Shown piece by piece: positions 1 through 5,627 of a stretch of DNA of 6,219 nucleotides. Origin of the DNA: Methanomicrobiales archaeon (lineage in GTDB: Archaea > Halobacteriota > Methanomicrobia > Methanomicrobiales > JACTUA01); NCBI GenBank assembly GCA_028678715.1, contig JAJRCY010000058.1, forward strand, positions 1 through 6,219. Direction: 5' to 3'. Position 1 is the stretch's first letter. Each line of letters begins with the position of its first letter. A program made the translations under genes and the position numbers. Below the pieces are notes generated by a model, which saw only the letters and a program-made list of their open reading frames with translations, made no database searches and had not been told where the DNA came from.

Positions 1-117
1 GTCGCGGGAGATGGCCCCCTCCACGTCAGAGGCACGCTCCGGGTCAAACCATATCCGGTGCACCCCGCAGTGGAGCACCGATGCCGCAATCCTTTTTTGG
101 TTGGAGAGGTCACTCAT
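1..117 (-). CDS. rpl19e: 50S ribosomal protein L19e (eL19), N-terminal 39 residues, cut by window edge
   Basis: L19e is an archaeal/eukaryotic large-subunit protein that forms an inter-subunit bridge. From ATG 117 the minus strand reads MSDLSNQKRIAASVLHCGVH and continues RIWFDPERASDVEGAISRD up to the window edge. The pattern (N-terminal LSNQKRIAAxVL, then RIWFDPE) is diagnostic for L19e. Only 39 of about 150 residues are present. Its start overlaps the L32e stop by 8 bases, and GGAGG (131-127) lies 9 bases upstream inside L32e. A run of six A (minus strand, 98-93) occurs in codons 7-9 and is simply Gln-Lys-Arg coding. The place after L32e is the standard one in the archaeal operon, where L18, S5, L30, L15 and secY normally follow. 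Confidence 0.96.
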   Translation of the reverse strand, partial: MSDLSNQKRIAASVLHCGVHRIWFDPERASDVEGAISRD

Positions 118-529
118 CGCTGCCCGCCTCCTCTTCCTTCCGGGCTGCCGCCGGGCCGGGGTTCAGGATACGGAACCCTGCCTTCTCGGCCAGGTCCCGG
201 ATCTCGGCCCGTTTCCGGCCACCCACGGCTGCCGCGATTCTCACCGCATGCACGTTGGGGTCCAGGCCTGCCAACGCCGCGGGGGTGGCCACCACTATGT
301 CTTCGTACCCGCTGGGGTGCAGTCCCCGGACCACTGCCGGCGACCCGTATCCCGGCCGGGGGTAGGGACCCTTGGCCCCGATCTTCCGGCGGAGCTTGTT
401 GTGCCGGCCCTTGGGCTTCCTCCAGGTCTCGGCGAGGCGCTTCTTCACGTCCCTGCCGTACCTCCGGAACCGGGCCCTCTGCCCGTCCCGCACCCGGATC
501 AGCCTCCTTGTTTCGTCAGCCATCGCCAT
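110..529 (-). CDS. rpl32e: 50S ribosomal protein L32e (eL32), 139 aa
   Basis: L32e is a large-subunit protein found only in archaea and eukaryotes. Recognisable parts are the basic N-terminus (RFRRYGRDVKKRL), the conserved TWRKPKGRHNKLRRKIGAKG (35-54), PYPRPGYGSPAVVRGLHPSG (55-74) and the following YEDIVV. The C-terminal half matches the family's pattern of a conserved helix with VGGRKRAEIRDLAEKAGFRI (102-121), then a short charged tail ending EEEAGSDE. Starts at GTG 532, ATG 529 and ATG 523 are all open. I prefer 529, which overlaps the L6 stop (TGATG) with GAGG (538-535) 5 bases upstream; 523 would give MADETRRL. The end overlaps L19e by 8 bases (ATGAGTGA), and its Glu codons contain the L19e ribosome-binding site. 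Confidence 0.95.
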   Translation of the reverse strand: MAMADETRRLIRVRDGQRARFRRYGRDVKKRLAETWRKPKGRHNKLRRKIGAKGPYPRPGYGSPAVVRGLHPSGYEDIVVATPAALAGLDPNVHAVRIAAAVGGRKRAEIRDLAEKAGFRILNPGPAAARKEEEAGSDE

Positions 530-1053
530 CACGTCCTCTCCACGATGTAGACCCCGTCCTGGAAGACCCGGGGGTCCCGGTTGCGGATCCGGGTGGCGTG
601 TTCGATGTTGGCCGCCGTCTTCCCCACCGTCTCCCGGTCAATACCCGTGAGGGTCACCTCGTCACTCCCGAGGGCAACCGAAACCCCGGGTTCGACCCGG
701 GCAAAGCGGGTGGTCTTCTCGCCCAGGAAGTTGTGGACTTCGAGCGTGCTGCCCGCCATCTTCAGCTGGATGGGGAAGTGGCTGTACACCACCTTCATCC
801 GGTACTGGTAGCCGTCGGTGACGCCCCGGCACATGTTGCGCACGTGGGCGGCGAAGGTCCCCACCATGGCCAGCAGCTTCTTCCGTTCCGATTCGGTGGA
901 GATGGAGAGTTCCCTGCCCTGCACCGCCATCTGGATACCGGGGAAGTACATGTCCCGGGTAAGGGTCCCCTTCGGGCCTTTCACCGCGAGGGTGCTCCCC
1001 TCAAGTTTCACGGTGACGCCCTCCGGGATCTTCACGACTCGTATGATCGTCAT
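529..1053 (-). CDS. rpl6: 50S ribosomal protein L6 (uL6), 174 aa
   Basis: L6 lies at the base of the L7/L12 stalk, near the sarcin-ricin loop where elongation factors bind. It is built of two repeated alpha/beta domains. The first runs about 1-80 (KIPEGVTVKLEGSTLAVKGP at 8-27, AHVRNMCRGVTDGYQYRMKV at 69-88 at the boundary), the second about 85-174, with HFPIQLKMAGSTLEVHNFLG (92-111) and the end motif NRDPRVFQDGVYIVERT. Length fits archaeal L6 (about 175-185). The start is ATG 1053. The open frame reaching 1212 is only S8 read in another frame. GGTGAGG (1065-1059) is the ribosome-binding site, in the 13-base gap after S8. The final codons for Val-Glu-Arg-Thr include GGAGAGG for L32e, and the stop overlaps the L32e start. 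Confidence 0.98.
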   Translation of the reverse strand: MTIIRVVKIPEGVTVKLEGSTLAVKGPKGTLTRDMYFPGIQMAVQGRELSISTESERKKLLAMVGTFAAHVRNMCRGVTDGYQYRMKVVYSHFPIQLKMAGSTLEVHNFLGEKTTRFARVEPGVSVALGSDEVTLTGIDRETVGKTAANIEHATRIRNRDPRVFQDGVYIVERT

Positions 1054-1066
1054 TCTCGCCTCACCC

Positions 1067-1459
1067 CTAGTACACGTACCCCAGGAGCTCTCCGCCGATC
1101 CCCGCCTTCCGGGCGCTGTCATGGGACATGACACCACGGGAGGTGGAGAGGAGCAGGATGCCGAAGTTTTTCGCCGGCAGGAACCGGGTCTCCCACTGCT
1201 CCAACTCATCAACCTTCACATTGAAACGGGGATTGATGGCCCCGCACCGGTTGATGGTGCCGTTCAGCTGGACCCGGAACTGGCCCCCGCGCCGGTCATC
1301 GATGAACTCGAAGCCCGCGACGTAGCCGTACTCCTGCATGATCCGCAGCATTGCACCCAGGAGCTTGGAGGCCGGTTCGACGATGCAGTCCGGTTTCCCG
1401 GTGTCCGCGGCGTTCTTCATTGCCGTCATCGCGTCTGCGATGGGATTGGTTCGCGTCAT
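1067..1459 (-). CDS. rps8: 30S ribosomal protein S8 (uS8), 130 aa
   Basis: S8 is a primary binder of the central domain of 16S rRNA; in bacteria it also represses its own operon by binding spc mRNA, but whether that holds in archaea cannot be seen here. The N-terminal domain shows NPIADAMTAMKNAADTGKP (5-23) and SKLLGAMLRIMQEYGYVAGF (31-50). The C-terminal rRNA-binding core is the diagnostic LLLSTSRGVMSHDSARKAGI (102-121) followed by GGELLGYVY at the end. The 130-residue length is exactly that usual in archaea (S15a in eukaryotes). ATG 1459 is preceded by CCGGAGGAGTGCT filling the 13-base gap after S14, with GGAGG 6 bases from the start. The stop is TAG; L6 follows after another 13-base gap. 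Confidence 0.98.
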   Translation of the reverse strand: MTRTNPIADAMTAMKNAADTGKPDCIVEPASKLLGAMLRIMQEYGYVAGFEFIDDRRGGQFRVQLNGTINRCGAINPRFNVKVDELEQWETRFLPAKNFGILLLSTSRGVMSHDSARKAGIGGELLGYVY

Positions 1460-1472
1460 AGCACTCCTCCGG

Positions 1473-1628
1473 TCAGTCCATCTTTTTGAAGCCCATCTTC
1501 TGGGCCCACTCGCGGAAGCACTGGCGGCAGAACATGATATGGTACCGCCGTACCAGCCCCTGTTTCCGGCCGCAGAGAAGGCACTGGTACGCGCCCCTTC
1601 CGAACTTCTTCAGCTGTTCGCCGCCCAT
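1473..1628 (-). CDS. rps14: 30S ribosomal protein S14, zinc-ribbon type (uS14), 51 aa
   Basis: S14 sits in the head of the small subunit beside S3 and S10. Translation of the minus strand from ATG 1628 gives 51 residues beginning [12 protein letters not shown] and ending KMGFKKMD. A zinc-binding pair of CxxC motifs is intact: C16-LL-C19 ([16 protein letters not shown]) and C34-RQ-C37 ([15 protein letters not shown]). The Arg/Lys-rich segment between them and the C-terminal GFKK are typical of the archaeal/eukaryotic S29-type protein. GGAGGTG (1642-1636), inside the end of L5, stands 7 bases before the ATG; the L5 stop is only one base upstream. The gene is so short that automatic ORF cut-offs can miss it. 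S8 begins 13 bases downstream. Confidence 0.96.
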   Translation of the reverse strand: MGGEQLKKFGRGAYQCLLCGRKQGLVRRYHIMFCRQCFREWAQKMGFKKMD

Positions 1629-1629
1629 G

Positions 1630-2136
1630 TCACTGCACCTCCACCTTGTATGCTTCCTGGAGGAACGAGATGGCCTCGTCCGCCGTCACCCGCTGTTTCC
1701 GGGGCAGCCGCCGCGGCATCACCTTTCTCCGTGCAACCCGCGCACCCGGGCGCTCCAGGACCACGTTCACGTCCATCCCGAAGATCCCGATGGCCGGATC
1801 ATACGCCATGCCGGGGAAATCGGTGTGCTCCTCGATCCCAAAGGAGAAGTTCCCCTGTTTGTCAAATTGCGTCCGGGAGAGCTTCCGGTCGATGATCGAG
1901 AGGGCCGTCTCCATGAAGGCCGCCGCGGTCCCGCCGCGGAGGGTCACCTTGCACCCGATGGGGGCACCTTTCCGGACCGAGAACGCCGGCTGCGTGGTGC
2001 GGGCGATGGCCCGAACCGGGGTCTGGGTCGTGATCTGCTTCATCACTTCCTCGGCTTTCACCAGCTTCTCGCCGGAGTCGCCGACCCCCATGTGCACCAT
2101 CACCTTTCCGATGTGCAGCTTCTGCATCGGGTTCAT
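1630..2136 (-). CDS. rpl5: 50S ribosomal protein L5 (uL5), 168 aa
   Basis: L5 binds 5S rRNA in the central protuberance and contacts the P-site tRNA. Family features seen are [20 protein letters not shown] (11-30), the [20 protein letters not shown] stretch (46-65), [28 protein letters not shown] (97-110) and [20 protein letters not shown] (117-136). Length fits archaeal L5 and eukaryotic L11. Two starts compete: ATG 2136, overlapping the S4e stop as ATGA and giving MNPM at the N-terminus as in many archaeal L5 proteins, and ATG 2127, three codons later. GAGG (2141-2138) stands only 1 base from the first but 10 from the second. I keep 2136 by homology, with real doubt. The last codons (Val-Glu-Val-Gln) hold the S14 ribosome-binding site. 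Confidence 0.97.
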   Translation of the reverse strand: MNPMQKLHIGKVMVHMGVGDSGEKLVKAEEVMKQITTQTPVRAIARTTQPAFSVRKGAPIGCKVTLRGGTAAAFMETALSIIDRKLSRTQFDKQGNFSFGIEEHTDFPGMAYDPAIGIFGMDVNVVLERPGARVARRKVMPRRLPRKQRVTADEAISFLQEAYKVEVQ

Positions 2137-2867
2137 TCCTCAATCCCCCATGCCTTCATGGCCGGCGTCTCCCGGCCAATCATGAAGATGTAGTTGTCGA
2201 TGGTGTCGAACCGGGCCTTCTCTGCGTCCTCCAGCACCACCCGGTTGGGGATGTTCCCCGGATTGGCCTGGATCTCCACGATCCTGCCAACGCGGCCGGA
2301 GTGCCGGCCGCCGATCACCATCGCCATGTGCCCGACCTGGAAGGGGAAGTGGTCCACGATCTCGAACCGCTTCCTTCCCTCCCCGCCGGACTCCAGGGAG
2401 AGGACCACCGAGTCGCGGGGGTGGTGTTTCTGCTCGCCCAGGATATTTGCCCCGTAGAGGAGGTTCAGCTGCACGATGCCGCCGGGAAGGATCGTCTTGT
2501 TCCGGATCTTCGAGAGGCGCGTCTTCGCGTCCTCCGGCGAGATCTCGATCGAGACGAACCGGCCCCGCTTGTTGAGCAGGATCCGGTACTGCTTGTTCAT
2601 CTTCGGCACCGAGATGATGTCAAAGACACCGATGCCCTGGCGCGGATCCCTGCAGGGCTTGCCGTTCACCACGACATCTCCGGCATTCAGGATCTGCCGG
2701 ACCTCCCTCATCGTGAGAGCCAGATCCATGTGGTCCCGAAGCCAGACCGCCACCGGCATGGCCTCCCGGTTGTGGGGGCCAGGTGCCGTCTTCACGATGT
2801 AGAGGTTGGTCTTCTTCTCGATGTGCCAGGAGTCGGGAGCCGTGTAACGCTTCTGGTAGTGGGACAT
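2133..2867 (-). CDS. rps4e: 30S ribosomal protein S4e (eS4), 244 aa
   Basis: S4e is a small-subunit protein of archaea and eukaryotes with no bacterial counterpart. Domains in order: an N-terminal arm ([20 protein letters not shown], with [18 protein letters not shown] at 28-45), an S4-like RNA-binding domain at about 43-90 ([20 protein letters not shown] at 54-73), a central domain ([20 protein letters not shown] at 111-130), and a KOW segment at about 172-205 ([20 protein letters not shown]). Length is normal for the family. The start is ATG 2867, which overlaps the L24 stop by one base; GGAGG lies 7 bases upstream. The open frame reaching 3011 only reads L24 in another frame. The stop TGA overlaps the L5 start (ATGA). 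This gene is a firm archaeal marker for the window. Confidence 0.97.
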   Translation of the reverse strand: MSHYQKRYTAPDSWHIEKKTNLYIVKTAPGPHNREAMPVAVWLRDHMDLALTMREVRQILNAGDVVVNGKPCRDPRQGIGVFDIISVPKMNKQYRILLNKRGRFVSIEISPEDAKTRLSKIRNKTILPGGIVQLNLLYGANILGEQKHHPRDSVVLSLESGGEGRKRFEIVDHFPFQVGHMAMVIGGRHSGRVGRIVEIQANPGNIPNRVVLEDAEKARFDTIDNYIFMIGRETPAMKAWGIEE

Positions 2868-3232
2868 CACTCGGCCTCCCCCAGGCGCTCCGCGCGCCTC
2901 GGGTCCTTCAGGTTCAGCTTGGTGATCTGGACATTGGACGGGTGCACCGGCCGGGGCACCTCGGTATTGTCCGCCTTCGTGAGGGTGATCCCGTGCACAA
3001 TGAGCGTGCACCGGCCCACGTCCACCTCGTCCACCACGCCTTCTTCGCCCTTCGCGTCGCCCCGGAGGACCTTCACCGTGTCACCGGTCACCACCCGGAG
3101 CGACCGGCGCCTGTACTGCTCCCGGAGCTCCCGGGAGAGCGGGGCCGACAGGTAGTGGCCCTGGACATGGAGGGGTGCGGTGTAGCGGGCCTTTCTCTGC
3201 TTCCTCGGCTGGATACTCTTTGTCACTGCCAT
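2867..3232 (-). CDS. rpl24: 50S ribosomal protein L24 (uL24), 121 aa
   Basis: L24 is an early assembly protein of the large subunit, and it lies near the exit tunnel. The N-terminus is basic (QPRKQRKARYTAPLHVQ), as in archaeal L24 and eukaryotic L26. The KOW motif, an RNA-binding beta segment, covers about residues 46-73 (VVTGDTVKVLRGDAKGEEG then VVDEVDV). After it come GITLTKADNTEVPRPVHPSN and VQITKLNLKDPRRAERL, all family features. Two starts are possible: GTG 3241 and ATG 3232. I chose ATG because GAGGTG (3244-3239), which includes that GTG, stands 6 bases upstream as a Shine-Dalgarno site, and because archaeal L24 proteins usually begin near this point. Its stop overlaps the S4e ATG by one base (TGATG). 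Confidence 0.96.
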   Translation of the reverse strand: MAVTKSIQPRKQRKARYTAPLHVQGHYLSAPLSRELREQYRRRSLRVVTGDTVKVLRGDAKGEEGVVDEVDVGRCTLIVHGITLTKADNTEVPRPVHPSNVQITKLNLKDPRRAERLGEAE

Positions 3233-3238
3233 CTTCCG

Positions 3239-3244
3239 CACCTC
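3239..3244 (-). promoter_or_regulatory. Ribosome-binding site deciding the rpl24 start
   Basis: GAGGTG on the minus strand, overlapping the L14 stop codon, 6 bases before ATG 3232. The GTG that could serve as an upstream start (3241-3239) is part of this site, so the longer 124-residue L24 is unlikely. Confidence 0.75.
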
Positions 3245-3641
3245 ACACGATGATGGTGGCCATGGAACCGATCTTGGGGAACCGCTCCGCCACTTCCCGG
3301 GCCACGGGTCCCTTGATCTCGGTCCCCTTCGGCTCGCCGGTCTCGTTCACGATCACGATGGCGTTGTCTTCGAAGGTGACCCGGAGCCCGTCGGGGCGCC
3401 GGAACTCCTTCTTCTGCCGGATCACAACCGCCTTCTCCATCTTCTTGCGCATCTCGGGGGTACCCTTCTTCACCGAGACGGTGGCGAGATCCCCGAGACC
3501 CAGCTTGGGCTGGCGCCGGCGGACACCGTGGTAGCCGTCCACGGAGATCACCTGCACCATGCGGGCGCCAGTGTTGTCTGCGCAGACCAGGCGCGAACCC
3601 GTGTTCAACGCCCGCGGGATGTGGGACTGCTTCGCCTTCAT
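3243..3641 (-). CDS. rpl14: 50S ribosomal protein L14 (uL14), 132 aa
   Basis: L14 sits on the subunit interface of the large subunit and contacts 16S rRNA in bridge regions; in archaea and eukaryotes this surface is also bound by the anti-association factor aIF6. Signatures visible are [20 protein letters not shown] (18-37), [20 protein letters not shown] (48-67), the strand [19 protein letters not shown] (70-88) and [20 protein letters not shown] (90-109) with the conserved GPVARE next. Length matches archaeal L14 and eukaryotic L23. The open frame continues to 3695, but the start at ATG 3641 is clear: GGAGGTGA lies 7 bases upstream and the ATG overlaps the S17 stop by four bases. The stop (3245-3243) overlaps the L24 ribosome-binding site. 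Confidence 0.98.
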   Translation of the reverse strand: MKAKQSHIPRALNTGSRLVCADNTGARMVQVISVDGYHGVRRRQPKLGLGDLATVSVKKGTPEMRKKMEKAVVIRQKKEFRRPDGLRVTFEDNAIVIVNETGEPKGTEIKGPVAREVAERFPKIGSMATIIV

Positions 3642-3964
3642 GGCCGCGTCACCTCCACCACCACAAACGCCTTGGTCTTGGAGAGGGGCCTGCACTCTGC
3701 AATGGTCACCTCATCCCCCTCCCGCGCTCCGATACACGGGGGATTGTGGGCATGGATCCGCGAGGTCCGCTTCTCAAACCGGTTGTACTTCCTCACAGGG
3801 TGGAGGTACTCCCGGGCCACCACAACCGTCCCCTTCATCCGATCGCTCACGACCTTGCCGGTGATCACCTGGCCGCGCACCGGCAAGCTGCCGTGAAACG
3901 GGCAGTTGACGTCACCGCACTCCTGTGCAGGAGGGGTGATATCCAGTCCGAGATTTTTTGCCAT
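3638..3964 (-). CDS. rps17: 30S ribosomal protein S17 (uS17), 108 aa
   Basis: S17 is an early-binding protein on 16S rRNA with an OB-fold barrel. The archaeal N-terminal extension carries the motif [19 protein letters not shown] (16-34), with Cys16, Cys21 and His24, conserved in archaeal and related to eukaryotic S11 proteins. Next come the barrel strands [18 protein letters not shown] (36-53), the loop [20 protein letters not shown] (58-77), and [20 protein letters not shown] (83-102). Length is normal for archaea. ATG 3964 is preceded by GAGGG, 5 bases upstream, which overlaps the rnp1 stop TAG; the gap between the genes is 9 bases. The stop TGA overlaps the L14 start (ATGA). The final codons for Val-Glu-Val contain the L14 ribosome-binding site. 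Confidence 0.97.
   Translation of the reverse strand: MAKNLGLDITPPAQECGDVNCPFHGSLPVRGQVITGKVVSDRMKGTVVVAREYLHPVRKYNRFEKRTSRIHAHNPPCIGAREGDEVTIAECRPLSKTKAFVVVEVTRP
3649..3656 (-). promoter_or_regulatory. Strong ribosome-binding site for rpl14, inside the end of rps17
   Basis: GGAGGTGA on the minus strand, 7 bases before the L14 ATG at 3641. It is an 8-base match to the expected anti-Shine-Dalgarno complement and fixes the L14 start, ruling out the upstream start at 3695. It encodes part of the Val-Glu-Val-Thr end of S17. Confidence 0.85.
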
Positions 3965-3973
3965 ATATTCCCT

Positions 3974-4249
3974 CTATTTCCTCTTCTCTCTCGCAATTCT
4001 TCGCTCAGGCAGGGCCACGAGGGCCCGACCCGGAACCTGCACCTCTGACCCGTCGGGCAGGGTGAACCGGAAGACGCATGCCGCCTTCGCGACCCTCCTC
4101 ACGCGGGTGCCGTTGTGCACCGCGATCATCTGACGGGTCTCGTCCACCACCGTGCCCGCAATGCCCACGAGGGCAGGGCTCGTGGCCTCCACCACCCGCA
4201 CGTCGAGGCCGATGAGCTCATGCCGGGGCAGGTTCCGGGGCGTGATCAT
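3974..4249 (-). CDS. rnp1: RNase P protein component 1 (Rpp29/Pop4 family), 91 aa
   Basis: This is the protein that, with Rpp21, binds the specificity domain of archaeal RNase P RNA; the enzyme cuts the 5' leader from pre-tRNA. The sequence fits the family's Sm-like beta barrel: HELIGLDVRVVEATSPALVG (10-29), then GTVVDETRQMIAV (32-44), and the later strands VFRFTLPDGSEVQVPGRAL (58-76), ending in a basic tail (PERRIAREKRK). Length of about 90-100 residues is usual. The open frame extends to 4438, but those codons overlap L29 and read as low-complexity Arg/Ser, so the start is ATG 4249. GGAGG ends 7 bases upstream. The position between L29 and S17 is the standard place for this gene in archaea, which supports the call strongly, as the protein itself is small and variable. 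Confidence 0.94.
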   Translation of the reverse strand: MITPRNLPRHELIGLDVRVVEATSPALVGIAGTVVDETRQMIAVHNGTRVRRVAKAACVFRFTLPDGSEVQVPGRALVALPERRIAREKRK

Positions 4250-4250
4250 C

Positions 4251-4451
4251 TCATGCCCTCCTCGAGGTCTGCTCCGTGAGGATCCTGGCGATGGTTCGCC
4301 GGATCTCCCGGATCCGTCCCGGGTTCTCCTGGGAGCCGCCCGCAGAGCGTTTGCCGTACTTCTGGAGGAGCTCCACCTGCAGCTTCGAGAGCTGCTCCTG
4401 CAGCTCCACGTCCGAGAACTGGTGGACCTCCCTGGCACGGAATATCGCCAT
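4251..4451 (-). CDS. rpl29: 50S ribosomal protein L29 (uL29), 66 aa
   Basis: L29 is a small two-helix hairpin near the exit tunnel of the large subunit, where it helps form the docking site for SRP and chaperones in the family. The sequence shows the first helix FSDVELQEQLSKLQVELLQK (12-31), a Gly/Ser turn (KRSAGGSQENPGR), then the second helix with IREIRRTIARILTEQ (47-61), exactly the L29 pattern and length. ATG 4451 overlaps the S3 stop by one base (TGATG). GGAGG lies 7 bases upstream in the S3 codons for EED. Its own final codons (Ser-Arg-Arg-Ala) contain the GGAGG site for the next gene, rnp1, which begins one base after the L29 stop. In some archaea an eIF1/SUI1 gene separates these two; here there is no room for one. 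Confidence 0.97.
   Translation of the reverse strand: MAIFRAREVHQFSDVELQEQLSKLQVELLQKYGKRSAGGSQENPGRIREIRRTIARILTEQTSRRA
4257..4261 (-). promoter_or_regulatory. Ribosome-binding site for rnp1, inside the end of rpl29
   Basis: GGAGG on the minus strand (within GAGGAGGG, 4263-4256), 7 bases before the rnp1 ATG at 4249. It supports the short 91-residue form of rnp1 over the longer open frame. An out-of-frame ATG at 4254-4252 lies too close to the site to be a likely start. Confidence 0.8.
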
Positions 4452-5161
4452 CAGAGATCCTCCTCGGGGATGTCGGGGACCGGCTCGGCTTCCGCCGCAA
4501 GTTCAGCCTCCACGTCCTCGCCGATCTCTGTGACCACGAGCTGTTTCGGCGCCTCCTTGATGGGCTCCTCCTCGGCCAGCCGGAAGTCGTCGGGGAGCTT
4601 GGCGCCCGGGGGCACGATGCGCACCTGCACGCCGATGACCCCCAGCTTCTTGATGGCGATGGCATAGCCCCGCTCCACGATCGTCCGGCTCGGTTCCCCG
4701 GCGTGCTTGATGTAGCCCCGGATGAACTTCTGGGTCCGGGCGCGGGGACCAGTCAGTTTCCCGGCAATGATCACCTCGCACCCCAGGGCTCCTGCCTCCA
4801 TCACCCGGGTGATGATGGACTGGCCTGCCTTCCGGAAGTACCAGCCCCGCTCGATGGCGTTCGCCAGCCGCTCGGCCATGATCTGGGCATTGAAGTTGGG
4901 ATTCGCCACCTGCTGGACGTCGACCTGCGGGGATTCCACCCCGTAACCGGTGGCCAGGTCCTGGGTCAGCTGCCGGATCACCTTCCCCCCCTTGCCGATG
5001 ACGATCCCCGGTTTCTCGGCAAAGATCGTCACCTGGGTCCCCAGGGGGGTGCGGGCGATGTCCATGCCGCCGAACCCCGCCCGCCGGAGCTCCTTGGTCA
5101 GGTACTTCTCCACGCGGGCGCGGCGGACCCCTTCGGAGATGAACTTGCGCTCCACTGCCAT
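4451..5161 (-). CDS. rps3: 30S ribosomal protein S3 (uS3), 236 aa, with acidic tail
   Basis: S3 lies at the mRNA entry of the small-subunit head and contributes to mRNA unwinding in the family. The N-terminal half is a type II KH domain with the nucleic-acid-binding GxxG loop seen as PGIVIGKGGK (51-60, GKGG at 56-59). The C-terminal S3 domain includes MEAGALGCEVIIAGKLTGPR and IKHAGEPSRTIVERGYA. After about residue 205 comes an acidic, low-complexity tail (many Glu/Asp/Ala/Pro) ending PDIPEEDL; such tails are common in archaeal S3 and probably lie on the ribosome surface. ATG 5161 overlaps the L22 stop by one base (TGATG). A very strong Shine-Dalgarno site, AGGAGGTG, ends 5 bases upstream, so the longer open frame reaching 5395 is not the start. 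The stop overlaps the L29 start in the same way. Confidence 0.98.
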   Translation of the reverse strand: MAVERKFISEGVRRARVEKYLTKELRRAGFGGMDIARTPLGTQVTIFAEKPGIVIGKGGKVIRQLTQDLATGYGVESPQVDVQQVANPNFNAQIMAERLANAIERGWYFRKAGQSIITRVMEAGALGCEVIIAGKLTGPRARTQKFIRGYIKHAGEPSRTIVERGYAIAIKKLGVIGVQVRIVPPGAKLPDDFRLAEEEPIKEAPKQLVVTEIGEDVEAELAAEAEPVPDIPEEDL

Positions 5162-5622
5162 CACTCCACCTCCTTCACAATGATCTCGATGTTCACCCGC
5201 TCGCGCCGCTTCGGTGTCGCCCTGCCCATGGCCCGGGGCATGTAGGAATCGAATCCCCGCCCGCGGTTTGCAGCGACATGGACGATCTTCAGGTTGGCGG
5301 CATCCAGGCCGGTGTACTCCGCGTTCTTCTTCACCGACGCGAGGACTCGGAGGTAAGCGCGGGCAGCCTTCTCGGGATACCGGCCGCCGCACCATTTCGT
5401 GAGGCCGCGCTTGTGAGCCACCTTCTTGTTGAACCGCCGGAAGGGGATCGCCTTCTCGAGAGCCACCACCTGCTCCAGGTACCGGATCGCCTCGTCGGCG
5501 TTCATGCGCCGGATGAATCGGGCGATCTCGATCGCATGCTTGGGAGAGATGTCCACCTCGTTGGCTTTCGCCCGGGCAAACTCCTCCCCCTGCACCTGCA
5601 TTGTATATCCTGTCTTCGCCAT
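5161..5622 (-). CDS. rpl22: 50S ribosomal protein L22 (uL22), 153 aa
   Basis: L22 binds 23S rRNA and lines the peptide exit tunnel with a long beta hairpin. Visible family signatures are the N-terminal [14 protein letters not shown] (25-38), the segment [19 protein letters not shown] (76-94) and the C-terminal hairpin region with [20 protein letters not shown] (119-138), followed by a beta strand [10 protein letters not shown]. Length fits archaeal L22 (about 150). The start is ambiguous. ATG 5628 overlaps the S19 stop (TGATG), and ATG 5622 lies two codons later. I chose 5622 because the protein then begins MAKTGYTM, like methanogen L22 proteins, and because GTGAT (5631-5627), complementary to part of the usual archaeal 16S 3' end, is placed correctly for it. 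The last codons, encoding KEVE, hold the ribosome-binding site for S3. Confidence 0.95.
   Translation of the reverse strand: MAKTGYTMQVQGEEFARAKANEVDISPKHAIEIARFIRRMNADEAIRYLEQVVALEKAIPFRRFNKKVAHKRGLTKWCGGRYPEKAARAYLRVLASVKKNAEYTGLDAANLKIVHVAANRGRGFDSYMPRAMGRATPKRRERVNIEIIVKEVE
5167..5174 (-). promoter_or_regulatory. Strong ribosome-binding site for rps3, inside the end of rpl22
   Basis: AGGAGGTG on the minus strand, 5 bases before the S3 ATG. It matches the expected complement of the archaeal 16S rRNA 3' end over 8 bases. It decides the S3 start at 5161 against upstream in-frame starts, and doubles as the Lys-Glu-Val codons at the end of L22. Confidence 0.85.
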
Positions 5623-5627
5623 GGCCA

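Noticed and set aside
16..37. Cys16, Cys19, Cys34, Cys37 of S14 (residue numbers) as a possible novel zinc protein
   Set aside because: The size, operon place and motif are those of the known zinc-ribbon S14, so there is nothing new in it.
93..98. Run of six A on the minus strand near the start of rpl19e, a possible slippery or frameshift site
   Set aside because: The reading frame is intact on both sides and encodes conserved L19e residues, and no stimulatory structure or overlapping frame is evident.
58..1131. Long plus-strand open frame (357 codons) opposite rpl32e, rpl6 and part of rps8
   Set aside because: It crosses three well-supported genes on the other strand, its product is Pro/Arg/Gly/His-rich with no domain, and long antisense frames are expected in GC-rich DNA.
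1918..1941. GC-rich near-repeat with two CCGCGG segments inside rpl5
   Set aside because: It codes for conserved Gly-Gly-Thr-Ala-Ala residues of L5; short GC-rich symmetry of this sort is common in this sequence and no loop-stem of note stands out.
2868..3011. N-terminal extension of S4e upstream of 2867
   Set aside because: It is rpl24 read in another frame; the S4e family begins near [11 protein letters not shown] and the TGATG overlap has a good ribosome-binding site.
2301..3155. Long plus-strand open frame (284 codons) opposite rps4e and rpl24
   Set aside because: Antisense shadow of conserved genes; composition is dominated by Arg, Asp, Val and His, with no recognisable fold or ribosome-binding site considered convincing.
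4703..5245. Plus-strand open frame (180 codons) opposite rps3 and rpl22
   Set aside because: Same reason: it mirrors the codon pattern of the real minus-strand genes and has no domain of its own.
5162..5395. N-terminal extension of S3 upstream of 5161
   Set aside because: It overlaps rpl22 in another frame, shows no family similarity, and the AGGAGGTG site points to the ATG at 5161.
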